A DNA stretch of 64,000 nucleotides, from assembly GCA_013365325.1 (NCBI GenBank), contig JABVXV010000132.1:1-64000 (forward strand). The letters run 5' to 3'. The notes under the pieces are model-generated. The model was not told the DNA's origin. It saw nothing but the letters and a program-made list of their open reading frames with translations, and ran no database searches. The translations under genes and the position numbers were made by a program. Origin of the DNA: Dipetalonema caudispina. Taxonomy: Eukaryota > Nematoda > Chromadorea > Rhabditida > Onchocercidae. Numbering within the stretch: the first letter of the stretch is position 1; every line of letters starts with the position of its first letter. Shown here in pieces: positions 22,282 through 37,107 of the stretch.

Positions 22282-25046
22282 GTTTGGAGAAGAATGTAAA
22301 ATTTTTCATGAAATGATCGAAATATACTGAGCAAATTGTGGGATGTAATGTAATTAAGCAAATAAAACAATGTATAGCATCAGGAAATCGCGGAATTATG
22401 ATCGGAAGAGTTAGAGTTCGAACGGGATAAGAAACTTATCATCATCATATATTCCTTCATAATCTGGTAGATCTGGAAGTTCATGAAATTTTATCATAAT
22501 AGGATCAATATTTCCATTTAAAAAAATAATCTAACATATTTTAAATGTCTTTTTTAATGAACCAAATGAATATTATTATGTATCAGAAAAAATCGATATT
22601 ATTAATAATTAATTCTGTGATATATGTATATCATTAATTCGTGATAATATTTGGTTAATCTTCTTAATTATCCAAAATAATCACTAAATAAGAATGGATA
22701 AATACTTTTTTTTATTACTTTATAAATATTTTATAAGTATTTTTAGTGTTTAAAATGTAACTAATCATTGATGCTAGCAGATTAAAAGTTATAACAATAA
22801 TCATATCTTTCGATTGAAAAGATCAATCTAAAGAGATTTATAGTTCAAATCATCATAATCATCATATTTTAGAGAAAATAATTTTAATATAGGTTAAAAT
22901 TTTTCCATGATAAGATTAAATTTTGGAAATTATTGTAATTATTGACTTGAGAAAATTACAACATGGTAAAGAGATGATTATAAGTTGCAAAACATTATAC
23001 CTATCATTCAAATAATTCGATCTTATTCTACGTTGTTGTAAATCTTTCACTCTTTTATACATTACTAATAAAACAAATTTTAATCCATCCTAATCAAAAG
23101 TATTTGAAATGAAAATTCACTTCTTGATGATTCAAAAATCATGCAAAATTCCTGTAAGTATTTTTGGGAAGAAGTTCAATTGTCAATGAAACAAATTATA
23201 GTTCAAAATTTTGCAATTAAAAGGTTAAACAACAAGAATGATATATATATATATTTCAAATTTTTAATGCTACAAATAAACAAACATTAATAAAGAAAGA
23301 AATAAAGCCAATTATACAAGGAAAACGATACGTAAGCAATAAAGGAATGAAAGGAAAACAAAACAAAAAAAGAAAAAAAAAAAAAGAAAAACATTCAGAT
23401 TAACAGAATATGCATCGTTTTAAAATTTTCAAATTGAAATTAATTGCATCCATAGGCGGCTGATCTATTATGGATAGAAGATAACAGCTGATGAATATAT
23501 AAGAGTTGAATGCATTCGAAGAGTTATCTTTTTTTTTTTTTTTGCAGATTTGTAACTTATGTTACTTAGAGTTTCAGATTTACAGAATTATCCATGCTTA
23601 CATTTTTGCGCCAAAAAATGTCGCTTCATTACGTTTACATTCTTAAGGCATTTAATTGAGCACATTTACGTCATTTACGTCAAAATCAACATGCATTCCA
23701 TTTCATTAATAACACGTTTCTTCTCATTCAATTGCATGGGTGGAAAAAATTCCCGTAAAAAAAAAAAAAAAGATGAGAAAAAGATGCAAATCAACTATGG
23801 TGCAAGCGACATTGTGCTACCATCACAACCATCATGAATTCTTAAAAATTTTCAGTAAAACTTTGAGCACTTATATACAGGGCAAAAAGATGGACATAAT
23901 TGAATGGAGCCGATAAAGCTAACGGATTACCGACCAAAGCGGTTCTTTATAGAAAACAAAAATGAACAAAAAGCACAGCAGAACCTAAAAATATTAACAC
24001 ATACTTTAGCTTGAACACTTCTATCTAAGCTTACGCTCCGGTAATGAAAATTTGTACCTAAGATTAATCGTTTTGTTAGTAGAATCTATTACCTGAACTA
24101 GTGTGGAAAATTGAAAAGTGCTGCAGGTGAGAAATTTTCCTTTGTACAAAGTTAAGCGACATTTACAGGAGAATGAAATACATCAATAGCGACAAGCTTC
24201 AAACAAGTTTTTTTTTCCGGTATTCCTGATATAATACACAGTTGTTTAACAATAAAACGAATAGTACGATGAACATGCCGCTCCATTATTGGTAAGGGAA
24301 AACAATAAATCAATTTCGAACATTGTACTGCAATATATCGGTATCAAAGAGGAGTTAACGAAGTTTGAAATGTACCCAACATAATGGACAATCGCAAAGC
24401 AATCAAAAGTATAAAAATATGTGAATCCAAAATGCACATTCTAAAACAACCCGTACAAAGCAAGCACTAAACATTTTTTCTCTTACAGAAAAAAAGTCCA
24501 ATTCCATGGCATTCAGCCACGAAACCGGAGGAATTCAGAACGTATTTTCTGGATAACTCTTAACACCGGAAACAAATTAGAAGCAATATTCAAAAAATTT
24601 TCAATTTTTTGAAAGCATTTTAATTCGATAAAACAGCAAGGATGTAATAAGTTTCCTTCGAAAAATATAAATGTAAAGGTACCCCTCAGAATATAGGTAT
24701 GGAAAATCATGTGGTAACCAAGACAACACTAAGATATTTTCAAATCATTCAAAAACTTCTTTTTACAAATTCCATTGAGCTCACTATAGCATTATGTTTA
24801 CAAATTGAAACATTAATCAATCAATAAAACAGCATAATCATTGGATATGAATATTTGAGAAGCAAAAATGTCACTAAAAATATCCACTGAAACAGCCGAT
24901 ACAAACGCATTATTGGTGCAAACATCAACTTCTCCATAACCACAAATAGATCAGCAACAATTCTCACTCCTTTTTCCCTATCGAGAAGCATAGCAGTGAT
25001 ATGAAAGTATGGCAAAGGTGCAGTGAAAATCGAAATTTCGAAATTA
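22282..25046. other. Region downstream of exportin-7; no confident gene
   Basis: From about 23.8 kb onward the sequence is less low-complexity than elsewhere and resembles the exportin-7 introns. Minus-strand open frames at 24246-24437, 24513-24710 and 24821-25015 have no recognisable motifs. The last lies just past the exportin-7 stop and would be 3' UTR. One small plus-strand candidate is listed separately. Short poly-A and AT runs are present (23367-23386, 23757-23772). Confidence 0.55.
23736..23837 (+). CDS. Possible 33-residue protein with a myristoylation-type, polybasic N-terminus
   Basis: The ATG at 23736 starts MGGKNSR, followed by a Lys-rich run and a short tail ending LPSQPS, with TGA at 23835-23837. 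Gly at position 2 with Ser at 6 and many following lysines is the pattern of N-myristoylated, membrane-bound peptides. A tttttgcag acceptor lies at about 23547, which would allow trans-splicing. The same frame is open back to 23559. Against it: the lysines come from a poly-A run, which can appear by chance in this AT-rich DNA, and no family is recognised. Confidence 0.2.
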   Translation: MGGKNSRKKKKKDEKKMQINYGASDIVLPSQPS

Positions 25047-28000
25047 CTACGACATCATATCAGCAACTGGAAGTGGTTGCACTGCTGACATAACATCACC
25101 TTTGATAATTTCCTGGATCTGAATTTATAATGGCGGATTTTACATGATACGAATGTGTTCATTTTGATTTGATGTGAAATAACGATAAAAATTAAGGATA
25201 GAAAACAGTCAAATTAAGTCAAAAAATTATACTAGATTGGTCTAAATGAATGGACAAAACTGCAAAATGATTAAAAGAAACTGATACCTAGTCATATTTA
25301 AAAACATATGTTAAAACAAACGTGCACGAGGCAAAAAAATCCTTTGACGGAAATCTTATTCGGTCGACTAATTCGAATCATTAAAAAATTCTCACAAACA
25401 CAGCTAGACTGGACGACTGCTTTAGCAAAACAGACGATATCGACATTGAAAGAATTCATATGGGTACTTACCGTCTTTCGAAACATATTCATATTTTGTG
25501 TGAATGTATCCTTGTTTCGAGTGCTTACATTTCTTTCTACACCGTCCATTAGAGATGCAAAAGCCTTAAAAGATGAAATCAGAAAACTTTGAAATGCCTA
25601 AAATAAGAGATAAAGTATCTCTGTTTAACGAGCATCGACATCTTAGTAGCAAGAGTTGAGATGGCAGGCTAAGGTGACAGTCATGATAAACGTTAAATGA
25701 TAACAAAGGCAACAAAACGTCTATAACTTGTATAAACAAAATATATCCTTGATGAAATGTAACTGGATATCACCCCATTATTCTACGGAATCATAATTCG
25801 ATGTATCTATTATATAAAAGCCTAAACGTTTCATGCTGATTCCATTCAATAACCCATGTGAACAGTTAAGTTTACTGGATATTATTGCAAGAAAAAAAAC
25901 CCAACCTCTTCAAATGCAGCACGTTTATCCTGCGGTTGATTCGCCAATAATTCCATTTTCCATTGCTGGAAGCATTCTTCTTGCAGTAAAATTAAACCAA
26001 GCAGTGGTCGTGACAATGACCATTGGCATTTAACATCCTCGAACAACGAAGCATTCAGTATCGTTGATAACATCTTAAATACGTAAGTTTATAAACATAA
26101 TTCTTGATGGAAATTGACCGGTCTTATCAGAGAGCTAACCACAAAATAACATAATTTGACTTGTTTCAATTCATCGAATATGTTACTATCATGAGAAATG
26201 GGAAGTACATATTTAGGATAATGTTGACACCGGAGGGAAAGTAAATTTGGTGAAGAAATACTCGCCATCCAAACACAACTAATTCAGTTAATTTTATTTT
26301 TCCAATTGATTTATCTACTAAATTAACGCTTTAACAAAAAAAGGTTAATTAACCTGAGGTAGCAAAGATGGTTGAGCCTCAAGTGCACGTATACAATTTT
26401 CTCCTTCTGCTTCAGCGCCAACATGAGCTCGAGGTGGAGCTGCGCGTGTTAACCGACGGTATAGATAATTTAATATTAGATCCAGGGTTGAGCATGATGC
26501 TGTCACCTGAGCCAAACAATTACGGGGAAGTACAACTTCAATTCCAAAGAAGTTTAAACGAAAACAATGAAATGATTATATCCAGTCACAAAATCGAATT
26601 CAACGATAGAAACTAGATCTATTAAATGGATTTCGATTTCTTTCGTTCATGTTTCAGTCTATTTCCAGACCATCAAACTTTTGCTCAAAAATCAAAAATA
26701 AAAACATTTGATTTACCACAAAATCAAATAGTTCTAAAGAAATAATTTGAAAAGAAACAATAAGTGTTATCTCGAAAAGAAGGAAAAACTTACAACAATG
26801 GCATCTAATGAAACAGTTGCTTGCTCGATATACCGCATCAGAACGGTAAATACTTCTGGTTTAATATTCGATAAAAAGCACATATTATCTTGCGCAATAG
26901 ATTCTAATAACGAATGGAAATTTTGAATTATTTTCGAATAAGACTGAAAAACAAGATCAAAGATTAAGAGAAAAATTCATTTAAAAAAATAAAACAAATA
27001 AGATGCCAGCAAGAAGTAAATGCAACGTATTAAAGGATTACGCCCTTAATGAATTAGCCCACAAACAGTTCTGAAGGACATTTTCAAAGACCGCATAACT
27101 TTTTGATGAATATTTCGTCGTAAATCTGTCTTCAGTTTAAGACTCTCATACACTGTATTACTTTCCATAAGCTTTTCAATCAAAACAAGACAATTCATAT
27201 CAGGCAGCCGTTGAAACTGATAAAAGATATTTACAGCTAACCACTCGATGCATAGACTAAGTTGAAGTACTTCAGCATTTCCCACAAGACTTACTTGAAA
27301 TTCTTCCTCTGGTATATACATGAGAAGCTTTACAAACATTGCTAAGGCATCTTGAAGGCATGTGTCACCATATAATCGAAATACACCAAATGGAATATAT
27401 GAACCGCTTAAAGCCATTTTCAGTATAGCAAAAACCGTACCAATATTTTTATACCTTTGCTTATAAGCATTTTCAGGGACTACTTTAGGCAGCGCTAACA
27501 TCCTTGTACCTGAAAAAATTATGAAAGATAGAAAGAGAATATATCATGAACATTTCTTTCAATTCAACGCGTGAAAAAAAAAAAAAAAGAAAAAATAGGA
27601 TATTGGAAGCATGAAAAATCCATGCAATTATCTATAATATTACCGAAGGGAAAAGATTTCTAGTTTGCATTGCGGATGTTATTGGAAACTTCGTGCACAG
27701 TAAAATATCTACTAACCGTATGTACAGATGATTTTTGATACTTCCCGAAACAACAATACAGCACTACATGATGACATCTCAAACTGCAATCGCTGTTGAC
27801 GATTTTGGCATAATTCTACCAATAATTTCAATATTGGACTGACCACCTCCGTGCAATCCGCCCAAACATCCACTGATCGAACCAGAATTGAAAATACATT
27901 CGGGTACCTGAAACTTTCAAATCAGTGCATCTCATATCTTCAATTTGCCTAAAAAAAATGAAAGTAGCAGACCAATCAAAGAAATTGATTCAGAGAATTT

Positions 28001-29270
28001 TAAATTGTTCTGTCAAAAGTGTGGTCCGCTTGCTCGAACTTTTGCATTGCTTGTATGTGAACACTGTATACCACACTCACTCAGGCTTAACCGCTTATTT
28101 TCGTTTAACTTTCAAGCCACTCAAATATAATTTTGATATATTATTTTTTCATTCATATCAATTAATTGTGCTAAAGACTGCTTTAAATTGATATTTAAAG
28201 TAAAAAAGTTCTGAAATTAAGAGGAATAAACTGCGCACAAAGTCAATAACACTCGAAAATACACATCATATAGACGATAATGTATTTATGGATAATATCT
28301 ACTGGGATGCTAAGTCTTATTTCAACTTTTTACAAGTTACAGTATATGTTTTGGAAAGAAAAAAAAAGATATTGGAAAATCAAAAAATCAATTTATCAAA
28401 ACACAGATCCATAAACGATGTAAGAATTATTTTAAAAAACATCTGACCTAAATTGTTTCAACTCTTTCCTCTTAATTTAAAATTATGAAGTACTGCACAA
28501 TAATGAGTACCTAGTCCAGACTAAAGGGCTAAAACAGAATTAACATGATTCCGCTTATTCGCTTCTAAAACATTTTATAAGATCAGTTCAAGCATTGAGC
28601 AATTGCTTCACATATTGCTTTACTCATAATTATTCTCCAAAGTACCATATCCCTGTGTCTCAGATATCATTGAGAAATTGCAAATTACATTCCGAAACTT
28701 ACATCCAGTCGAATAGCATTGAAAAAACATATTTCGTATGACATGCTGTCGAGATTCCTCGGAGATCTCGACAAAGACCAACAACAGCACGCTACAAAAT
28801 GAGTCGAAAAAGTCGTTATGAACAAGTCTATCCATAGTAATTACAGCTTAAGGTACTAAATTGCTTCGGGAAGTGTTCCAGGAATAATTTAACATTCTGA
28901 GATAAAGAATACATAAAAACTGCAGAATTAATCGATTCCTCACTTTGATTTCCATAGGGTTTGGACTTCACTGTATAGGATTCGCTGCCACAATATTAAG
29001 TAAGGGGAACGAAATTACTTAAAAACGTAGCTTCACCTTTCGCCAATAGGAAATTTATGTGCAACAAGTTAACGCAAACCTTAACACGTTCCTGATCAAC
29101 GGTTGGTGCACTCATCGCGAAAACATCATAAATTTCTCGCACAGCATCTAAAATTCAATTTAATTACTAGTAAGTAAGAACATCAGCCAATAAGGCTCAG
29201 CAACCAATTAATAATGCGAGAACTATGCCTATCATTGAAGATGTCAAACTAAATCATGAGTCTCGAAATT

Positions 29271-29302
<32 letters not shown>

Positions 29303-32300
29303 CCGATTAGATGTTAATTAAAGCCTCTCAAATTGCTTCATTATTATTCTGTTTTTCAAAAGTTAAGTAATCTGTGAACACCCTGTTATATAACATAGTA
29401 GAAATATCTGACGAAAATACTACGAGAAAACTGACTCACTTTGAGATGATTTTATTAGACTTTATTATCTTGCATTAAATAATAGTTATAAATGATACAG
29501 TAAATATAAGGTAGGATATGCAGTGCAATAACGAAAAGAGTTAATGTTTCAGGAAGACAAAAATACTACGTTACTTCAGGTTCAATAAATTTCAATTCCT
29601 AAATTCTGTCTAAAACTGTCAAACTGGAAGACCTCTGTACTTGCATAAAACTCTTTGCCATGAGATACGCACTAACAATTCCAATTACAATAACATCACA
29701 AATAAAACTTTGTTCCGGAAATGAATGATTTAGAAATAATTCTACTTTTTTTATAATTAAACAAAAAGGAGAGAAAGAAACCTGTCAAAGGTTGCATGAA
29801 TGAATAGAACGTGGCATCATTGTCATTTAAATCCAAACATAACAACCGCATCAACGACGCATAAAATGTTGTCCGTGATCGCATTGTCATCAAATCAGCT
29901 TCCGAAGACAAAAATGAGAAATGTTCACACTGTAAATTAAAACCGATTAAAAGCTGAGAAAAAGAGGAAAAATTTTTGAACAAAATTTGTATAGCAAATC
30001 AAAATGACTTGTCGGTTCAAAAACCAATCGAATACTTCAATTGCATTTCATCTGTATTACCACCAGTAAGTTCTGTACTATGCTAAACATTTGGATTGCT
30101 TAAGGATATTAACTACCCAGTTCAAGCTGCTTTCATCCTCTGTCACCAAGACTGCATCCCAATACTTGATGTATGAATGAGTGGCAACACGTTTGACTCA
30201 TTCATATTTCACCTAACTAGTAAATTGATTCAAAATTAACCGAACAAAAAACCTGCCTTTTGGCATCGTTTATTCGATGTCGTTAAATTATTTAATCATC
30301 AGTAGAAAACAACACATACCGAGTGATTATTCAGCAGTAATTGTATGTCAGGTAATCGCATCAAGCGACGACCAGCAGAAAAACCCAGTGAAAGTTCGTT
30401 AAGCAGCACTAAACTGTCATCCACCAGCTTCTCCTCTGCTCCCCAGTATTTCAGATTCGTGATACTGCAATGACTGTTATTTTATCACTTGTTCATCGGT
30501 GACAAATGTTGCTTGACATTTAAATACATTATTTAGCTGAAGTAAAATGGTGACAAATATGAAATGATAGCGTGGAGGGAAGGGACAACACAGGACTGTA
30601 TCGATAATGAAGTAAAATTAATGGCGATAAAGACGTTACAAAAAAAAAAACTAAAAATTACAGATTATCCATCCCTGCATCTAAGATAAAACGGCTAACT
30701 TCGATATAACAAATTATGCTATTAAGACTATTTAGTATACAAAAAACTTACATTTTGCGAGCATATATAGTAATTACAGCAGTTTCGTCCTGTAAACCAA
30801 GGTTCTTCTCGAGTTGATCATATACTTTACTAATTTTCTGGATCTGATCACTAACATAAATCTTTCGAAATTGATCTAACATATAAAGATAGGCCACTTC
30901 AAGCTTAAAGTTCCCTGGCACACCAGCCGAAAGTCGTGAATCCGACAATTCCATAAGTTTCAATACCCTGAAGATTTCATAAGAAAAAAGTCACCTGATC
31001 TATAACTTAATGATTAAGCACAAGATTTTGCTTAAATTAGTTCCTAAATGCTAGAACAAGGAAAACCTGTGCAAAGAAGATTAGGGATAAATGGAAGGTT
31101 AACACAGTTAAATCCTTTATTTCTTGTTTGTTTTATAGGGACAAAATAGCAATAGTCTGTGGCAACTTTCAAATTTCCGCAGCCAACTTACGGGGAATAT
31201 TTAGATATCCAAAGTTAAAAACCAAGAAAAAATAAAACGCAATGGTACTAACCGGCAAATCAGGTTTCCATCAACGACATCATGCTCTTCACAGTTACTA
31301 TATGATGCTCGACCCTGTATTGCTGCGCCAATTATCGTTACTAACCATGTCAAACAAGCTACTGACTCACGTGCTTCAGCCGACTATAATGAAAGATATT
31401 TTACACTTAAATACTATCTCACAGGTTTTATAACTTTCCGTAATGAACTCTCTAATATACCCATAGCACATGTCACAATCATATGATCATAATCAAAGTT
31501 AAATTTACTGGTTGCAATTTGAACTTTAACTAAAATTTATAAATTCAAATTTTCACGAACTCATAAAAGAGTAAATTTCGTGGTAGTTTTAAAAGTGAAT
31601 TTTAAGCAATTCATACCGGCGGATTACTGGCTGACCGCTCGTATATCGTATAGTCATGATCAAATAAGCGTACAATTAACTCCGCTGATTTTTCATATTC
31701 ACAGCGGCAAATGATAGCGATCTGCTCCATAACCTGTTGGATGGCACCTTGGTCGTCTAACGGATCGTCGCCTATATCACCCCTGTAAATGTTCAGGAAT
31801 ACGGAAGTTTCAAAATAATACAGCAATAAGAGGTGACTTAGAACAAGACCTTTTAAAAATAAAAACGAGATTTATTGAAAACTTAAGCATCAGAAACCGC
31901 ACCAAAATTTTCCTTGAAAAAAACTGAAATTACAAGAAGCAGGAAATAGTAAAGCAATAAAGATAAGCGATATGTGCACCATTCATGTTTTACGAACCTT
32001 GCTTGTACTTTTTTTGCCAAAAGTTTAATATGCTCTATGTACCGTTTCTTCCCTAAAAGTCAAAGCCATTGCAAGTGCTCCTCTTCCTACTAAGCCCCGT
32101 TTTTATCCAGTTTCAGAACCAACTGCTTTCTCCTCCCTGGTCCTCAGCGATCTTAATCCTTCTTTGAAAAATGAGTGTGATCAAATGAGAGTACCTTATT
32201 CAGTACTGTACTGTAGTACTGATCAAAATTGGACTCAACAAGCCCTTTGTATAAACACATTTTACGTACAGCAACAGTATAACCTGAATGAAAAAATATA

Positions 32301-35300
32301 TATCGTCATGAACAAGAAATCTACTTGCTAAAAATTTTCTGTTCGTAAAGATGTATGGACCTTGCAACGGCTCGTGCATATTGCAAACGACTTTCCACGT
32401 AAGTAGCAGTAATTTTAGGGCAGTATAAATTGAGTAGATGTGGATCTGCAGCTTTCACGTATGGTACCGATGAAACCATACGTTGCCAAAACGATAATAA
32501 GTAGTAAGTACTATTCGCCGAGAATTCATAAGCCTGAAATAAAAGTCTAACACAAACTTTTGAAGATTATAAAAGCTTCCCAAACATCCTGAGTTTTTCA
32601 TCAAAACAATAGATTTAGATTTTCACGACTTTCTGGCAGAGGAACAACGACTTATCTTAGATGATTGCAGATTGAGATTTCTGAAGAGACTTATAAAGCC
32701 CACTGTTTAAACATCCTTGTTTAATTTCTCTAATAAATCAAAGAGTGAGCAGTCAATGCATCCTGAAACTTAAATACAAAATACGAAATACGAAAACCTA
32801 CCCGCAAACTTTGCTCAGTGAAATCCGCCAAAAGGGCGATAACTGTAGAGTATTCTTCAACTTTCATCAACTCAATTAATTGATAATTCCCTTTCAAACG
32901 CGATACAATGCGACAAAATTCATGGAAACTTTCCTGAAAACACAAATCACTCAAACGGTCAAATTCTACGAAGTGAGAAAAACTGAAAGTATTACAATAA
33001 TGATCTAAAATTATAAATAAATAGTTACGACTTTGGACATTAATAACGGTACTTGACGCTTTCAATAATAAGAAAACTATGATATAGAAAATATGTTGCC
33101 CATATACGATCAAATTTTCACCACTGATATATTTTAATTGGGTATAGTTACAGTTAAAAAACGCAATATTTCCCGGTAATACCTGTTGCCGAAGCTTGTC
33201 CGGTTGTTCCATAATTCCTTTAACACCTTTGACAATATGTGCCAAATATGTCTGCCGTTCTGGATTTGAAAATAATGTTCGTCGAAGAGAGCACAACTGA
33301 ACAATATTTTGCAGCACACGTGTTGTTAGTTCAATAGGTAATTCGTTGTACAAACGAAAATACATCGTTATTAATTCCCCATCGGTAAATGCTAAAACAA
33401 TGAATGAGCAAAAAAACAAACCAAAGAAACCAATTAAAAATATTATCATTCGGCATATTTTTTACAAACAAACAGAGAAATTTTAAAAAAACGACGCCCG
33501 GTCACCTTCAGAATATGTTTAGCTGTTAAAATCAATATGGAGGCAGATAATAAGACAGTCAGGTGAGGTATGCATATGCTAAACGTAGTGTGTAGTATCA
33601 AAAGCGTTATCCAAAAAGGCTAAAGTAACCTCAGCAGTCTTAAATGGATAAAGATTAATAGTTCCCATAGAATATTTTTCTTTATGCCAAGAAATGCGAA
33701 AAATAACCTAGCCTCCATAGAGTCGGTACTTGAACGGTTGCATTATCATCATTCGTTTCATCCGCTAAACTGCCAATAAAATCGAAAGACAGGCAGTTTA
33801 AAGAAAGCTGTAACAAGCTGCTGACTGTTGAAAGCTAAAAAGGAAGAATTCGATTGAATTTGACTTGATAAGTCTAAAGTTCAATTTTTCCATAGTTTCG
33901 TGATAAATTACTTTGCTATAAGCAGGAAATGAAATGGGCTCATAAAAAACCATCAAATAAATTTGTCCATGCAAAATAATGCAAATGATCTATGTTTCGC
34001 TCTTATTTCTACCGATTCGCCTTTCGGGTTACTTAAAGTTTCCGAAAATACGTCCTTATGTAGTGTGACAATGTGCTACAAAAACCAAGCCATTTTCAAT
34101 CCGCTAAAAATTAGATTTCGTGATATTTACTTTACTAATTACGTACCTCTCTTTCACCTATCCCACCACCAGTCATAGTTTTTCGCAGCATTGATGTCGA
34201 CAATTCAAATATGTCAAATAAATATCCATCACGGAAACTTGATGCAGTTTTCCGTTGTTTTGTAACAGTTTCAAAACCAATGGCCTGAAAATGAGTGTTT
34301 CGAAAGATTACTTCCTACCATATTATCCATTTAAAAGATTATATCAAGATTTAAATGATAGTTTGCTAAATTTATGCCAAACACTGTTTCAAAGAGATTT
34401 CGTGCAATAATTCGATTGAAAACCTCTAGGACTATTTAGGCATCAAGGGCAGAGTAGCATGACAGCTAAAATACAATCGCATGGTAGCAACTACACTACA
34501 TGCTCCACGGATAGGGCATTGCAATATAAAAGATCGATAGGGTGAAGGATGAACATATATTTTAAAAACTCCATATTATGTAATCCGCTTCACAAATAAG
34601 TTTAGTGAAATCATTAGAGTTTCCAGAATGTTATGAAACATATAGACAAGTAGAGATCAATAAGATTTCGTGATTAAATGAAAACAAGAAAAAAAACAAA
34701 AACTTCTTAAAAAAGTTGGGATCATAAAAATCCATCCTTTTAAATTCTATAGGGAAATGATTTATATCAACATTTGTACAACTTAAGAAACTCTATAGAA
34801 GAGGAACTATTTCCCGTAAAATATCATTTACAACATATACCATATAAACTTTTAGCATATTTTTGATGTTATTAGCCAGTATTCGGTATATGAAATAAGT
34901 CGTCAACGACACTACAACACATTTTTTGTGGAAGGTTATTTCGAATACACAAAGTTTTAAAATACTTGAATACATAATTCCATAGTACGATCCTTTCAAA
35001 AAGCATATAGTCATACCATCACATTTGAAAATTCCAGCATCTCGCATCTTTTCCCTCCTCTCTCATTATCCCAATAATTTAAAATTACGACATCCCTCAC
35101 AAAAAACAGTCCCATATAAACGCATTATCTTTAATAATAAAAATGTTGGTTAAAAAAACACAAAAATTACTCTAACACTGAGTCGCGAAGTTTCCTGAAA
35201 CAATGGGTAATGATACATACATCGAAACTCCGTGAAAACTCACCGAATTAATGTCTGATACTAACACTGCCAGTAACTGTACAGCCAACGGACCTTTATC

Positions 35301-37107
35301 TGAATTCTTCTGAAAAAGAGAGCACGTTTAACAACCATTTCTTGAACAGAATATGTTTAAAAAGTAAAGTAGCTTGTCAACTTAAATCATGCTTTCGAAC
35401 AGTAATTCCACTGATGTCCTTCTCAACTACAAGTAGTCAGATTTTCTTTAAAAAAGAGAGAACTGAGAAAATCAATTATCACGGAGAAAAAATGAGCTTG
35501 CACTTACTTCTGCAAGTTTGATGATTGTGGAAACTGGTTCACGGAACGGAAAAGTTTGACTCTCCATGTCATAATCATGCCATCCGAGCTTTGTTATTCT
35601 GGCAAACAACTGATACAGCGAGGACAGTACAAATGGTGGCAATGCTGCTGATCGTTCATCCAAATAATGAAGTAAATACGTATCTGAAATCACAAATTAT
35701 TCAAAATATTTAGCAGACTTAGAAGTGTAATGGATTTTCTTCGGTTTGCTAATTAAATTTTACATGAAACCCAGCCTGATCCATAATTGCAGTATGGTAA
35801 AAGTGAAATTAGTGATAAATATATAAAGCCAAAAGAGATTTGCTGCGAGTTTAAGGAAGTTGAGAGATATTTAGAGTAAATCTCGTTCTATTTGCGATGC
35901 ATCATCTGGGATCTTCCGGCACTTTTTATTCCATTCATTTGCTGGCTAGTTGGAGTAATGCCTAGATTAGATCAGTTAAACCCTCAGAGCAAAATATCAC
36001 AGAATAGTATTGCCTCATCCCTGAAGGTCAAACAATTCATTCATCTTATCTCCGTTCATCATAAACACTGCTATCCTTATTTTGACCCAATAAAACCTTC
36101 TTCAAAATCATTTGATTACATACTCAATTCTAATCGCTGCTGTAAAGATACGCCAATCTTTGAGCTAAGTAATTTCATCAGTGTATTGCTAGCAACCATA
36201 TGAGCAAACGGTGCCTGAAATGATGGATTTCAAATTCAAAAACCTTTACTTAAGTTAATAACAAATCAGTAAAACTAAGAAACAAGTAAATGGCACACTA
36301 ACACGGCAATACGTGGAGTTACCGTCCTTATTCACATCTAATGAATACATAAATTAGGGAACCTAATATAAGAAAGAATTCGTTCAAAACATTAAAATTC
36401 GTGAAAAGTGAAAAATTTAAAAGAAGGAAATGTCCAAAAGACTAGGAATTATATCTTCAAAGGAACTTTCTGTTTTACCAAAATACCTTCCCGAAAAAAA
36501 GGAAACCGTTTTGTCTTTAAGAAAACATAGAAGTTCAACTTACACTTTCAACCTCATCAAGTTACTTTAAAATTAGTATAAATATAACGTACAGTTCCGC
36601 TTTGAAGGAGTAACATACATCGCCTTAAGCAATCGGGCGATGATGTCAGTTCGGCTAGATTTTGTTCTGCTTGAAGTCTTCTCGTACCGTCAATACTTTC
36701 ATACAGTACCTTACATAAATTGTCAAGTGCCTATAAATATCTATTTTGATCTATAAAATGAATATTTAAATGAGTGAAATCTTCGTTTTTCTTGAAAGCA
36801 TTTAAATACAGACAATTCCTAGGCATGTATAATTTTAAGTAAATGGAATGTGTGTATATTCTTTCATAAATAGCTAAAAGCAAATATTCTAACAAAATCC
36901 AACTCTCTGAGAATTGTGCTCCACAGAGAGCTGTTCTTTTTCCAACTATACTTTTGTTAAAACGTAACCTTAAGTAAATTATCACATATAAATGTTTCAA
37001 CAAACTAAAAATAAAATATCTCATAATAAAAAATGGATTTCATCAGATTTCACATTTACTTAAGAAATTTAAAAAATAATATAAGATACCCGTATTTCAG
37101 TATCCAT
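25047..37107 (-). CDS. xpo-7: Exportin-7 (RanBP16/17 family importin-beta nuclear export receptor)
   Basis: Minus-strand exons, 5' to 3': 37107-37090, 36730-36593, 36214-36124, 35683-35508, 35309-35244, 34284-34147, 33834-33708, 33391-33183, 32933-32802, 32533-32361, 31782-31617, 31383-31253, 30967-30752, 30464-30320, 29929-29782, 29147-29080, 28791-28703, 27907-27717, 27509-27295, 26943-26794, 26506-26354, 26073-25906, 25564-25472, 25118-25047. Every junction keeps phase; the sum is 3273 nt, 1090 residues, against 1087 in human XPO7. Landmarks: [10 protein letters not shown] (N-terminus), [21 protein letters not shown]-like [74 protein letters not shown], and the C-terminal DMMS. Known: exportin-7 binds RanGTP and carries cargo out of the nucleus through the pore. 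No break is seen. Confidence 0.95.
29276..29302. repeat. Poly-A tract in an exportin-7 intron
   Basis: An uninterrupted run of about 26 A residues on the plus strand (poly-T on the coding strand), inside the intron between exons at 29782 and 29147. It is too far from the acceptor to be its pyrimidine tract. Confidence 0.85.

Noticed and set aside
22400..22440. tRNA-like gttcgaac box
   Set aside because: No matching A box, acceptor stem or cloverleaf could be built around it.
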